Shown: piece after piece, positions 26,712 through 40,609 of the stretch
How positions within the stretch are numbered: position 1 is the stretch's first letter
Layout: each line of letters starts with the position of its first letter
Source of the DNA: Ridgeia piscesae
Lineage: Eukaryota > Annelida > Polychaeta > Sabellida > Siboglinidae
Assembly: GCA_025642075.2 (NCBI GenBank)
Contig: JAODUO010000425.1
Location: 248,001 to 312,000, forward strand
DNA: 64,000 nt
Direction of reading: 5' to 3'
Translations under genes and position numbers: made by a program
Notes under the pieces: model-generated
What the model saw: the letters and a program-made list of their open reading frames with translations, nothing else
Told to the model about the DNA's origin: nothing
Database searches by the model: none

Positions 26712-26851
26712 ATTTCGCTGTCGCTGTCATCAGACTCGCTATCGTGATCAGCCTTCCAGCGTCTGTACCGCTCTATGAGGTCGGAGAGGTAGGCTGTCTT
26801 ACGTGCCCGCCGGATGAACGCATGCTTCAACAGCTCCTTGGCTGTCGGCCG
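26712..26851 (-). CDS. STK24: GCK-III kinase exon 6: end of kinase domain
   Basis: 140 bp, phase 0 in and phase 2 out. Begins RPTAKELLKHAFIRRARKTA, with the conserved arginine of subdomain XI, then YLSDLIERYRRWKAD and an acidic stretch DSESDDSDSE. The same order (RPTAKELLKH, then a DRYKRWK-like helix, then an acid-serine run) closes the catalytic region of STK24, STK25 and STK26. Donor is gaaat|gtaggt; reading through it would give an immediate ATG-TAG stop, so the exon must splice on. Confidence 0.95.
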
Positions 26852-26859
26852 CTACAACA

Positions 26860-27370
26860 CAGCCACAGTGTCACCAACACTAAACTGTGTCACCAACTGT
26901 AAACTGTGTCATTGACACTACACAAAGTGTCACTGACTATATGAGGTGTCACCGACACTACGACATGTCACTGACTCTACCAAATGTCACTGACTTTATC
27001 AGGTGTCACCGACACTATTAGGTATGTCACAAGGTGTCACGCAACAATTAACCCCAGGTGTACCACCATCAGCCAGTGTCAGCACAACAGGTGTACTGTC
27101 AACAGCCCATGTCAACAATATTTGAACGTTTCATTGTTATAATATTTAAAAGAACATTATAACAGTTTATTAAAAATATTTACTGTAGAATTAAATTGTG
27201 AAATAAAATGACGATGGCTTATATGTTGTTACATAGGATAGTGCATAATTGTGGACTAAATGGTGATTTCATGTAAACAATACACTCACACACTCAACGC
27301 AGAGCAACTAAACAATTATGTGATCACCAGTCATGTGACCACCCAGTCACATGTCCAGCCTGTGAAGTAC
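26860..27370. other. Intron 5 of the GCK-III gene
   Basis: A weak tgtcactgac repeat (26870-27020), then unique AT-rich sequence. No exon seen. Confidence 0.6.
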
Positions 27371-27374
27371 TCAC

Positions 27375-27560
27375 GTTCTCCGGCTCCTTGTTGAGACACA
27401 ACTCAACGAACTCCTTGAACTGTCTACTGAAGTGCCCCGCTAGTTGGGGCGGGGTGTTCTTGGGGATGAGGAACAACACCCTCATGGGGTGCATGTCTGA
27501 GTAGGGTGGCTCTCCCTTCGCCAGCTCTATGGCAGTGATGCCCAGACTCCAGATGTCTGC
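27375..27560 (-). CDS. STK24: GCK-III kinase exon 5: C-lobe helix F region
   Basis: 62 codons, phase 0 at both ends. Begins [20 protein letters not shown] (helix F aspartate and the kinase-family IWSLG), continues through [13 protein letters not shown] and the helix G-H region, and ends CLNKEPEN. The segment [13 protein letters not shown] is diagnostic of GCK-III kinases. Acceptor ccccctcag at 27561, donor AAC|gtgagt. The pyrimidine-rich acceptor abuts a minisatellite (27565-27990) whose units also carry a CTCAG-ended pyrimidine tract. Confidence 0.97.
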
Positions 27561-27564
27561 CTGA

Positions 27565-27990
27565 GGGGGGAGAGGCAGAGCATTAGGGGGAGACTGAGGC
27601 AACATTGGGGGAAACTGTGGCAACATCATGGAGAGACTGAGACAACATTAGGGGGAAACTGAGACAACATTTGTGGGAGATCGAGACAACATTAGGGAGA
27701 GACTGAGACAACATTAGGGGAACCCTGAGGCAACATTAGGGAGAGAATGAGACAACATTTGGGGGAGATTGAGGCAACTTTAGGGAGAGACTGAGACAAC
27801 ATTAGGGGAAGACTGAGGCAACACTAGGGAGAGGCTGAGGCAACATTAGGGAGAGACTGAGACAACATTAGGGGGAGACTGGGGCAACATTAGGGGGAGA
27901 CTGGGGCAACATTAGTGGGAGATTGGGGCAACATTACTCGGACAACATTAGGGGGGAGATTGGGTCAACATTACTGGGACAACATTAGGG
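27565..27990. repeat. 22-bp minisatellite abutting the exon 5 acceptor
   Basis: Core gagacaacattagggggaga, about eighteen degenerate units. On the gene strand each gives a pyrimidine tract ending CTCAG, like the true acceptor at 27561. Confidence 0.88.
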
Positions 27991-28354
27991 GGGAGACATG
28001 ATGGTAAACCTTTTTGGGAGCCAAACACATTATAGGAATTTCTACATTATAACATACATTTTACATGTCAAAGAAACCCTTAAACAAGTTACATAAAATA
28101 GTCCAAACTGAGCGACAGAGAGTACACGATAGATGTCGCACAAACCGGTCTTGGCTGACAGACACTATGTGACAGATGTCACAAAATGACTGTTTATTTC
28201 ACTTGTGTGACATGCATTAGATGCATAGACATCACAAGGACAAAGACAGTTAAGACACATATTATGTAACACATTGACATGCACAAAGAGAATCAAATGG
28301 ACAAGCAAGCACATAATATATATCAAATGGACAAGCAAGCAAGCGTATCAAAAC

Positions 28355-28850
28355 ACCCTTACCTTGTTGTCATAGCCCCCTTACCACTGCTTCTTTACCT
28401 TGTCACAGCCACTTTTCCTTGCTGTCCTTCCTTTCACAGCCCCTTAGCTTGCTGTTCTGCTACAGCCCCTTACCTTGCCACCAGTCCTCTTATCTTGTTG
28501 CTACAGTCCTATTACCTTGCTGTCATAACCCCCTCATCATGTTGTCATAACCCCCTCATCATGTTGTCATAACCCCCTTACCTTGCTGTCATACCCTTTT
28601 ACCGTGCTATCACAACCCTCTTTCCTTGCTATAAGTCACCTTACCTTGTTGCTACCTTGTTGTTCCCCCTTACCTTGCTATCATAACCCCCTTACCTTGC
28701 TTGCTACTGCCCCCTTACCTTGTTATCATAACCCCATTTCCCTGCTGTAAATCCCCTTACCTTGTTGCTACAGCTCCCTTGCTTTGCTATCATAACCCCA
28801 TCACCTTGCTTCCTACAGCCCCCTTACCTTGCCGTCACAGCCCCCTTACC
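28355..28850. repeat. Minisatellite made of 5' splice-site copies
   Basis: Units of about 22-28 bp around ccccttaccttgctgtcata. On the gene strand each reads GACAGCAAG|GTAAGGGG, the end of exon 4 variant 2 with its donor. About a dozen of roughly twenty units keep an intact AAGGTAAGG. Confidence 0.9.
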
Positions 28851-29007
28851 TTGCTGTCGTAGCCCGACTGTTTGATGACCTCAGGAGACATCCAGAAGGG
28901 AGTGCCCACAAAGGTACTGCGTTTCGTGGTGGTGGCAGTGATCTGACCAGCCACGCCAAAGTCTGCGATTTTAACTGCACCAGCTTCTGACAGAAGCACA
29001 TTGGCAG
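28850..29007 (-). CDS. STK24: GCK-III kinase exon 4, variant 2: alternative activation segment
   Basis: 158 bp, same phases as variant 1. Encodes [18 protein letters not shown], then an activation loop with [15 protein letters not shown], and [14 protein letters not shown]. All catalytic features are kept (DFG, activation-loop threonine, TPFW), but APE is SPE and about 13 of 53 residues differ from variant 1. No stop or frameshift, and both splice sites are intact (tttcag acceptor, AAG|gtaagg donor), so it looks functional and not like a decayed duplicate. Directly downstream is a minisatellite made of copies of this exon's donor. Confidence 0.95.
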
Positions 29008-29164
29008 CTGAAACATGTCACCGCAGTGACATCACAGGTCACGCAGGGTCATTGCCGTGGCAACCTCAGAGACAGAGTGTCTACATGCCAGCAGCAGAAG
29101 GACTGTCACCAAGGAATGGATAACTGGTGTGTTAAAAAGGGTAGGGGCGGTAAGAAAGACAAGG

Positions 29165-30735
<1,571 letters not shown>

Positions 30736-30739
30736 ATAA

Positions 30740-31260
30740 CACATGTGTTCAACCAAGACAATGCACGTGTTCAGCTGAGATAACACATGCATTCCTGTGT
30801 AGGCCACCTGCCTGTTGACACGTGTGTTATGTGAGTCACAGAGTGAGTGGAAGAGTAAGTGGAAGGGTGAAATGAAAGGGTGAAGCAACATTAGTATGTG
30901 TTACTGAGAAAGACCGCGAGGTTCCACAGCCACCACACATCAAATATTACACAGCATCACAATAATGACATTTGGCAAATGTAATGATGCTACATGATCA
31001 GTGTAGGGCCTATGAATGGGCTCGCCCGGAGATACAACGCAGCCGCTGTAGAAAGCTGGTTATAATAATTATAAATAATACATTCATAATGTCTAAAATA
31101 TCATCAATGTTCACTTTTAAAATGTTACTCAATCTCATTCCAATCACTTGGACATTATACAATTGTATCAAACTGTAACGACTTCAAGTGTTGACCATTT
31201 CTAACAGTTGCACTTTCAAATTCACACAATACTTTACCTATACATTTTACATATATCGCT
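30740..31260. other. Unique intron 3 sequence
   Basis: AT-rich, no exon or element recognised. Confidence 0.55.
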
Positions 31261-31261
31261 A

Positions 31262-31875
31262 GTTGGTGTGATCACACTACTTGGTCTGCTGATGTATCAG
31301 TCTACTTGGCCTGCTGGTGTATCACTCTACTTGGCCTGCTGGTGTATCACTCTACTTGGCCTGCTGGTGTATCACTCTACTTGGCCTGCTGGTGTATCAC
31401 TCTACTTGGCCTGCTGGTGTATCACTCTACTTGGCCTGCTGGTGTATCACTCTACTTGGCCTGCTGGTGTATCACTCTACTTGGCCTGCTGGTGCATCAC
31501 TCTATTTGGCCGGCTGGTGTATCACTCTACTTGGCCTGCTGGTGTATCACTCTACTTGGCCTGCTGGTGTATCACTCTACTTGGCCTGCTGGTGTATCAC
31601 TCTATTTGGCCTGCTGGTGCATCACTCTACTTGGCCTGCTGGTGTATCACTCTACTTGGCCTGCTGGTGTATCACTCTACTTGGCCTGCTGGTGCATCAC
31701 TCTACTTGGCCTGCTGGTGTATCACTCTACTTGGCCTGCTGGTGTATCACTCTATTTGGCCTGCTGGTGCATCACTCTACTTGGCCTGCTGGTGTATCAC
31801 TCTACTTGGCCTGCTGGTGTATCACTCTACTTGGCCGGCTGGTGTATCACTCTATTTGGCCGGCTGGTGTATTAT
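31262..31875. repeat. 25-bp minisatellite, about 24 units
   Basis: Core tacttggcctgctggtgtat; nearly identical units, hence three spurious open frames. Confidence 0.97.
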
Positions 31876-31924
31876 CACATACCATAAATGACACTATATC
31901 TTATACTTGACACACTAGATCATG

Positions 31925-32245
31925 TACATACAACACATTGTTTGTGTGACATGTGTACATGACACACCTGTGTGACACATGTACATGACACACATATGTG
32001 ATACTTGTATGTGATACACATGTGTACATGACACACACGTGTCATGTGTACATGACACACACGTGTCATGTGTACATGACACACATGTGTGATATGTGTA
32101 CATGTGTGTCATGTACACATGTGTCATGTGTACATGACACACATGTCATGTGTACATGACACACATGTCATGTGTACATGACACACTTATGTAATGCACG
32201 TATATATGACACATGTGTGTGACATGTGTACATGACACTTGCATG
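31925..32245. repeat. ACATGTGTAC-type repeat at the exon 3 donor
   Basis: Palindromic motifs acatgtgtcatgtgtacatg and atgacacacatgtgt alternate; the array begins about 10 bp into the intron after exon 3. Confidence 0.88.
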
Positions 32246-32253
32246 TGACATAC

Positions 32254-32419
32254 CTTTGATGTCCCGGTGGATCTTGCCCTCAGTGTGCAGGTAATCCAGT
32301 CCCTTCAGGATCTCACGTAGAATGATTGATATGTTTTGTTCGTCGAAGGATCCAGCCTTCATAAGATCCAGGGCAGATCCACCCCCAAGGTACTCCATGA
32401 TGATCCACAACTTGGTACC
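32254..32419 (-). CDS. STK24: GCK-III kinase exon 3: hinge and catalytic loop
   Basis: Encodes 55 codons plus one base. It begins [19 protein letters not shown] (hinge and start of the C-lobe) and ends in [11 protein letters not shown], which carries the catalytic-loop HRD aspartate. Acceptor tttcag at 32420; donor AAAG|gtatgt in phase 1, which matches the phase-1 start of both versions of exon 4. GCK-III proteins have [15 protein letters not shown] sequence in this segment. ACATGTGTAC-type repeats begin about 10 bp past the donor. Confidence 0.97.
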
Positions 32420-32464
32420 CTGAAACATACGCGTCCTCTCTCAGTGCTTCTAGTAGGCACAAAC

Positions 32465-32790
32465 ACCTACACACTGTCCCCAGCTGTCCACCAACTGTCC
32501 ACTGCTGTCCCACCAACTCTCCCCAGCTGTCCCACCAACTGTCCACTGCTGTCCCACCAACTGTCCCCAGCTGTCCCACCAACTGTCCACTACTGTCCCA
32601 CCAACTGTCCACTGCTGTCCCACCAACTGTCCCCAGCTGTCCCACCAACTGTCCACTGCTGTCCCACCAACTGTCCCCCCAACTGTCCACTGCTGTCCCA
32701 CCAACTGTCCCCAGCTGTCCCACCAATTGTCCACTACTGTCCCACCAACTGTCCACTGATGTCCCACCAACTGTCCCCTGCTGTCCCCAG
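32465..32790. repeat. 22-bp minisatellite upstream of exon 3
   Basis: Core gtcccaccaactgtccactg alternating with gtcccaccaactgtccccag, about fifteen units. Confidence 0.94.
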
Positions 32791-32954
32791 ACAGACAGAA
32801 TTTTAAATATATTTGTCTCTGCGAAATACAGATTTGTTTTGGTAAATTAGCAACTGTTGACCTATTAGCTTGAGCCCAGGCTACCAAGCCTCTAGTTCAG
32901 TTTTTTATTCTGACTCATTCTGAGACATTTCAACAACTACACACTGAGTGTGCT

Positions 32955-33067
32955 GTCTTTAGGGATGTCAAAGGCTGATTGACAATGGTGACAGTGGAGC
33001 CAAAATGCTTAATAACAGTGTACATCACTTGATGCAGGAGCCAAATATGTTGTGCCAAAGTACTCAC
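32955..33067 (-). repeat. Decayed copies of the exon 2/intron 2 junction
   Basis: On the gene strand the exon ends TACTTTGGCTCCTACCTCAAG (given here as its parts TACTTTGGC and TCCTACCTCAAG). The intron then repeats tactttggc, tttggctcctgcatcaag and cattttggctccac within about 100 bp. Confidence 0.65.
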
Positions 33068-33295
33068 CTTGAGGTAGGAGCCAAAGTACTTGGTGACAAA
33101 GGGGCTGTCACATTGAGAGAGGACCATGATCTCCTGCTGGATGTCCTCGATCTCGTCCTCTGCCTCCTCAAGATCAATGATCTTGATGGCCACGACCTGC
33201 TGTGTCCTCTTGTCGATGCCCTTGTACACCTCGCCAAACGACCCCTTGCCAATGCGCTCCAGCTTTGTGAATATCGCCTCCGGATCCACCTTCGC
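33068..33295 (-). CDS. STK24: GCK-III kinase exon 2: N-lobe
   Basis: Encodes 76 residues beginning AKVDPEAIFTKLERIGKG. Visible motifs are the glycine-rich loop GKGSFGEVYKG, the ATP-anchoring lysine in VVAIKIIDLEEAEDEI, and the helix C region ending QQEIMVLSQCDSPFVTKYFG. This is the family signature of STK24/25/26 almost residue for residue. The exon is bounded by an atatcag acceptor (exon start 33295) and an AAG|gtgagt donor (exon end 33068), both phase 0. The intron just downstream holds decayed copies of the exon's own 3' end (see findings). Confidence 0.97.
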
Positions 33296-33354
33296 CTGAT
33301 ATAGACAGGAAGTATTGGTCAGTATTAGCAGAGACACTGGCAATTACTGGTGAC

Positions 33355-33710
33355 ATCAGTGTCACTTACATAGATCTTACCCAAGGTTAGGTCTGTTTCA
33401 ATGACATCAGTGTCACTCTTACATAGATCTTACCCAAGGTTAGGTCTGTTTCAATGACATCAGTGTCACTCTTACATAGATCTTACCCAAGGTTAGGTCT
33501 GTTTCAATGACATCAGTGTCACTCTTACATAGATCTTACCCAAGGTTAGGTCTATCTCAATGACATCAGTGTCACTCTTACATAGATCTTACCCAAGGTT
33601 AGGTCTATCTCAATGACATCAGTGTCACTCTTACATAGATCTTACCCAAGGTTAGGTCTATCTCAATGACATCAGGGCCAACAAGAGCACAGATCTTACC
33701 CAAGACTAAG
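33355..33710. repeat. 53-bp minisatellite, about six units
   Basis: Core atcttacccaaggttaggtc plus atgacatcagtgtcactc, in GCK-III intron 1 just upstream of exon 2. Confidence 0.95.
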
Positions 33711-33714
33711 TCTA

Positions 33715-34045
33715 TTTGATTGAATCAAGAAAATTACCATAATTGTTTAGCCAAAACATTTTCTAGAATACCTAAGTGTACTATTGTGTACGTCTTGTGT
33801 CTGGTGAATAGTTTATAATGTGTAATATTATACTTTTATTTAGAAATTAATAGTGGCTGCATTTAACCATTAGGGCATGACTATTTTATAATCTTTGAGA
33901 TTTGCCTCACCAGGTAAAATATGTCTAAATGTAAACTAACACTGGAAGTTGTGCGGCTGTAAATGAAGTTGTGGGCTTTCAAATAGTCTTCACAACCTTT
34001 GACTGGCAAGGGTGCATCCCAGAATAGGTGTGATCAAAATAGTGT
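33715..34045. other. Unique intron 1 sequence
   Basis: AT-rich; nothing recognised. Confidence 0.55.
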
Positions 34046-34054
34046 TAAACACAA

Positions 34055-35290
34055 CGCTAGACATGGTACAATGTCAGACATGCCGTCAGAGACAACTCTA
34101 GACATGGTACAGTGTTAGACATGCCGTCAGAGACAACGCTAGACATGGTACAGTCTCAGACATGCCGTCAGAGACAACGCTAGACATGGTACAGTGTCAG
34201 ACATGCCGTCAGAGACAACGCTAGACATGGTACAGTGTCAGACATGCCGTCAGAGACAACACTAGACATGGTACAGTGTCAGACATGCCGTCAGAGACAA
34301 CTCTAGACATGGTACAGTGTCAGACATGCCGTCAGAGACAAACTAACATGGTACAGTGTCAGACATGCCGTAGAGACAACTCTAGACATGGTACAGTGTC
34401 AGACATGCCCTCAGAGACAACTCTAGACATGGTACAGTGTCAGACAGGCCGTCAGACACAACGCTAGACATGGTACACTAACAGTGTCAGACATGCCGTC
34501 AGAGACAACACTAGACATGGTACAGTGTCAGACATGCCGTCAGAGACAACACTAGACATGGTACAGTGTCAGACATGCCGTCAGAGACAACTCTAGACAT
34601 GGTACAGTGTCAGACAGGCCGTCAGACACAACGCTAGACATGGTACACTAACAGTGTCAGACATGCCGTCAGAGACAACACTAGACATGGTACACTGTCA
34701 GACATGCCGTCAGAGACAACTCTAGACATGGTACAGTGTCAGACATGCCGTCAGAGACAACTCTAGACATGGTACAGTGTCAGACATGCCGTCAGACACA
34801 ACTCTAGACATGGTACAATGTCAGACATGCCGTCAGAGACAACACTAGACATGGTACAGTGTCAGACATGCCGTCAGAGACAACTCTAGACATGGTACAG
34901 TGTCAGACATGCCGTCAGAGACAACACTAGACATGGTACAGTGTCAGACATGCCATCAGAGACAACTCTAGACATGGTACAATGTCAGACATGCCGTCAG
35001 AGACAACACTAGACATGGTACAGTGTCAGACATGCCGTCAGAGACAACTCTAGACATGGAAACCCCTGTTAGACATCAGACACAACGCTAGACATGGTAC
35101 ACTAACAGTGTTAGACATGCCGTCAGACACAACACTAGACATGGTACAGTGTCAGACATGCCGTCAGAGACAACTCTAGACATGGTACACTAACAGTGTT
35201 AGACATGCCGTCAGACACAACGCTAGACATGGTACACTAACAGTGTTAGACATGCCGTCAGAGACAACGCTACACATGGTACAGTGTCCG
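34055..35290. repeat. 41-bp minisatellite, about 30 units
   Basis: Core gacatgccgtcagagacaac plus tctagacatggtacagtg; a longer variant with an inserted actaac occurs several times. Confidence 0.96.
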
Positions 35291-35544
35291 ACATGGTGTT
35301 TGATATGACGCCATATCACACATACTAGATATAATGTCACACATCAGACAGTCTAACACTGAGAGAATGACGTGTCGGTCACATGATATGGGCGGATGAA
35401 ATTGTCACAAACACATCAACTGGCTCTACTCCAATGTCAGCCTCTGTATCTGTTTACATCTCACACATCATTCATCATAACCAATCTGTGGTAGACACGT
35501 AACAAGGGACACGGCTGAACACCTGAACTGTCCATCAAAACATC

Positions 35545-36810
35545 CAACCAGTGGGACATGTGGACAGCTGACACTGACACATCCTGTGGGACATGTGGAC
35601 AGCTGACACTGACACAACCAGTTGGACATGTGGACAGCTGACACTGACACATCCTGTGGGACATGTGGACAGCTGACACTGACACAACCAGTTGGACATG
35701 TGGACAGCTGACACAGACACATCCTGTGGGACATGTGGACAGCTGACACAACCAGTTGGACATGTGGACAGCTTACACTGACACATCCTGTGGGACATGT
35801 GGACAGCTGACACTGACACAACCCGTTGGACATGTGGACAGCTGACACTGACACAACCAGTTGGACATTTGGACAACAGACACTGACACATCCTGTGGGA
35901 CATGTGGACAGCTGACACTGACACATCCTGTGGGACATGTGGACAGCTGACACTGACACATCCTGTGGGACATGTGGACAGCTGACACTGACACAACCAG
36001 TTGGACATGTGGACAGCTGACACTGACACAACCAGTTGGACATGTGGACAGCTGACACTGACACAACCAGTTGGACATGTGGACAGCTGACACTGACACA
36101 ACCCGTTGGACATGTGGACAGCTGACACTGACACAACCCGTTGGACATGTGGACAGCTGACACTGACACAACCGTTGGACATGTGGACAGCTGACACTGA
36201 CACAACCAGTTGGACATGTGGACAGCTGACACTGACACAACCGTTGGACATGTGGACAGCTGACACTGACACAACCAGTTGGACATGTGGACAACAGACA
36301 CTGACACATCCTGTGGGACATGTGGACAGCTGACACTGACACAACCAGTTGGACATGTGGACGGCTGACACTGACACATCCAGTGGGACATGTGGACAAC
36401 TGACACTGACACATCCTGTGGGACATGTGGACAGCTGACACAACCAGTTGGACATGTGGACAACTGACACTGACACAACCAGTTGGACATGTGGACAGCT
36501 GACACTTGACACATCCAGTGGGACATGTGGACAACTGACACTGACACACCAGTGTGGACATGTGGACAGCTGACACAACCAGTTGGACATGTGGACAACT
36601 GACACTGACACAACCAGTTGGACATGTGGACAGCTGACACTGACACAACCAGTTGGACATGTGGACAACGTGACACTGACACAACCAGTTGGACATGTGA
36701 CACTGACACAACCAGTTGGACATGTGACACTGACACAACCAGTTGGACATGTGACTCTGACACAACCAGTTGGACATGTGACTCTGACACAACCTTGGGA
36801 CATGTGGACA
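35545..36810. repeat. 35-bp minisatellite, about 36 units
   Basis: Core gacatgtggacagctgacac plus tgacacaaccagttg, with an alternative atcctgtgg joint. Contiguous with the next array. Confidence 0.97.
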
Positions 36811-36854
36811 GACCTAGCTTGGCTCATACTTGATGGTCTGAACTTTTTCATAAG

Positions 36855-39800
36855 TTAGTGAAGACCAACATGGACCACCAGGGTGTGTTGACTGAAGACA
36901 ACCACGGACCACCAGGATGTGTTGACTGAAGACAACCACGGACCACCAGGATGTGTTGACTGAAGACAACCACGGACCACCAGGATGTGTTGACTGAAGA
37001 CAACCACGGACCACCAGGATGTGTTGACTGAAGACAACCACGGACCACCAGGATGTGTTGACTGAAGACAACCACGGACCACCAGGATGTGTTGACTGAA
37101 GACAAACACGGACCACCAGGTGTGTTGAGTGAAGACAAACATGGACCACCAGGGTGTGTTGAGTGAAGACAAACATGGACCACCAGGGTGTGTTGACTGA
37201 AGACAACCACGGACCACCAGGATGTGTTGACTGAAGACAACACGGACCACCAGGATGTGTTGAGTGAAGACCAACATGGACCACCAGGGTGTGTTGAGTG
37301 AAGACCAACATGGACCACCAGGGTGTGTTGACTGAAGACAACCACGGACCACCAGGGTGTGTTGACTGAAGACAACCACGGACCACCAGGATGTGTTGAC
37401 TGAAGACAACCACGGACCACCAGGATGTGTTGAGTGAAGACCAACATGGACCACCAGGGTGTGTTGAGTGAAGACCAACATGGACCACCAGGGTGTGTTG
37501 ACTGAAGACAACCACGGACCACCAGGGTGTGTTGACTGAAGACAACCACGGACCACCAGGATGTGTTGAGTGAAGACCAACATGGACCACCAGGGTGTGT
37601 TGACTGAAGACAACCACGGACCACCAGGATGTGTTGAGTGAAGACCAACACGGACCACCAGGGTGTGTTGACTGAAGACAAACACGGACCACCAGGGTGT
37701 GTTGAGTGAAGACAAACATGGACCACCAGGGTGTGTTGAATGAAGACAAACACGGACCACCAGGGTGTGTTGTGTGAAGACAAACACGGACCACCAGATG
37801 TGTTGAGTGAAGACCAACACGGACCACCAGGGTGTGTTGACTGAAGACAAACACGGACCACCAGGATGTGTTGAGTGAAGACAAACATGGACCACCAGGG
37901 TGTGTTGACTGAAGACAACCACGGACCACCAGGATGTGTTGAGTGAAGACCAACATGGACCACCAGGGTGTGTTGACTGAAGACAACCACGGACCACCAG
38001 GATGTGTTGAGTGAAGACCAACACGGACCACCAGGGTGTGTTGACTGAAGACAAACACGGACCACCAGGATGTGTTGAGTGAAGACCAACACGGACCACC
38101 AGGGTGTGTTGACTGAAGACAAACACGGACCACCAGGGTGTGTTGAGTGAAGACAAACATGGACCACCAGGGTGTGTTGAATAAAGACAAACATGGACCA
38201 CCAGGGTGTGTTGAGTGAAGACAAACACGGACCACCAGGGTGTGTTGAGTAAAGACAAACATGGACCACCAGGGTGTGTTGACTGAAGACAAACACGGAC
38301 CACCAGGTGTGTTGAGTAAAGACAAACATGGACCACCAGGGTGTGTTGAATAAAGACAAACATGGACCACCAGGGTGTGTTGAGTAAAGACAAACATGAA
38401 CCACCAGGGTGTGTTGAATAAAGACAAACACGGACCACCAGGGTGTGTTGAGTAAAGACAAACATGAACCACCACGGTGTGTTGAATAAAGACAAACACG
38501 GACCACCAGGGTGTGTTGAGTAAAGACAAACACGAACCACCAGGGTGTGTTGAGTAAAGACAAACACGGACCACCAGGGTGTGTTGAGTAAAGACAAACA
38601 TGGACCACTAGGGTGTGTTGAATAAAGACAAACATGAACCACCACGGTGTGCTGAATAAAGACAAACACGGACCACCAGGGTGTGTTGAGTAAAGACAAA
38701 CATGGACCACCAGGGTGTGTTGAATAAAGACAAACACGGACCACCAGGGTGTGTTGAGTAAAGACAAACATGGACCACCAGGGTGTGTTGAGTAAAGACA
38801 AACATGAACCACCAGGGTGTGTTGAATAAAGACAAACACAGACCACCAGGCTGTGTTGAGTAAAGACAAACATGAACCACCAGGGTGTGTTGAATAAAGA
38901 CAAACATGAATCACCAGGGTGTGTTGAATAAAGACAAACACGGACCACCAGGGTGTGTTGAATAAAGACAAACATGGACCACCAGGGTGTGTTGAATAAA
39001 GACAAACATGAACCACCAGGGTGTGTTGAATAAAGACAAACACGGACCACCAGGGTGTGTTGAATAAAGACAAACATGAACCACCAGGGTGTGTTGAATA
39101 AAGACAAACATGAATCACCAGGGTGTGTTGAATAAAGACAAACATGAATCACCAGGGTGTGTTGAATAAAGACAAACATGGACCACCAGGGTGTGTTGAG
39201 TAAAGACAAACATGAACCACCAGGGTGTGTTGAGTAAAGACAAACATGGACCACCAGGGTGTGTTGAATAAAGACAAACATGAATCACCAGGGTGTGTTG
39301 AATAAAGACAAACACGGACCACCAGGGTGTGTTGAGTAAAGACAAACATGAACCACCAGGGTGTGTTGAGTAAAGACAAACATGAACCACCACGGTGGTT
39401 TGAGTAGACAAACACGGACCACCAGGGTGTGTTGAGTAAATACAAACATTGACCACCAGATGTGTTGAATGAAGACAAACACGGACCACCAGGATATGTT
39501 GAGTGAAGACAAACACGGACACCAGGGTGTGTTGAATGAAGACAAACACGGACCACCAGGATGTGTTGAGTGAAGACAAACACCGACCACCAGGATGTGT
39601 TGACTGAAGACAAACACGGACCACCAGGGTGTGTTGAATGAAGACAGACATGGACCACCAGGATGTGTTGAGTGAAGACAAACACCGACCACCAGGATGT
39701 GTTGAATGAAGACAAACACGGATCACCAGGATGTGTTGAGTGAAGACAAACACCGACCACCAGGATGTGTTGAATGAAGACAAACACGGACCACCAGGGT

Positions 39801-40600
39801 GTGTTGAATGAAGACAGACACCGACCACCAGGATGTGTTGAATGAAGACAAACACGGATCACCAGGGTGTGTTGAATGAAGACAAACACGGATCACCAGG
39901 GTGTGTTGAATGAAGACAAACACTGACCACCAGGATGTGTTGTGTGAAGACAAACATCGACCACCAGGATGTGTTGAATGAAGACAAACACGGATCACTA
40001 GGGTGTTTTGAATGAAGACAAACACGGACCACGAGGGTGTGTTGTGTGAAGACAAACACCGACCACCAGGATGTGTTGTGTGAAGACAAACACCGACCAC
40101 CAGGGTGTGTTGTGTGAAGACAAACACGGACCAGCAAGATGTGTTGAGTGAAGACAGACCCGGACCACCAGGATGTGTTGAATGAAGACAAACACGGACC
40201 ACCAGGGTGTGTTGTGTGAAGACAAACACGGACCAGCAAGATGTGTTGAGTGAAGACAGACACGGACCACCGGGATATGTTGAGTGAAGACAAACATGGA
40301 CCACCAGGGTGTGTTGTGTGAAGACAAACACGGACCAGCAAGATGTGTTGAGTAAAGACAGACACAGACCACCAGGATGTGTTGAATGAAGACAAACACG
40401 GACCATCAGGGTGTGTTGTATGAAGACAAACACGGACCACAAGGGTGTGTTGTGTGAAGACAAACACGGACCACCAGGATGTGTTGAATGAAGACAAACA
40501 CGGACCCCCAGGGTGTGTTGTGTGAAGACAAATACGGACCACCAGGGTGTGTTGAGTGAAGGCAGACCCGGACCACAGAATGTGTTGCAAGGAGAGACAA
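36855..40600. repeat. 34-bp minisatellite, about 110 units (3.7 kb)
   Basis: Core accaccagggtgtgttgagt plus gaagacaaacacgg. Largest array in the window. Variant zones: gactgaagacaaccacgg dominates on the left, gaataaagacaaacatg in the centre, gaatgaagacaaacacgg on the right. The long open frames in three phases are by-products. Confidence 0.98.
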
Positions 40601-40609
40601 GAAACTTGA

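Noticed and set aside
26143..26730. Minus-strand open frame of 195 codons
   Set aside because: Crosses the 12-15-bp repeat in intron 6 and lies outside the splice-consistent kinase frame.
28850..29007. Exon 4 variant 2 as a dead duplicate
   Set aside because: No stop or frameshift, both splice sites intact, key kinase residues kept, and phase identical to variant 1.
35468..36851. Open frames of about 340-440 codons (CQLSTCPTG repeats)
   Set aside because: Translation of the 35-bp minisatellite in three frames; no codon bias or splice context.
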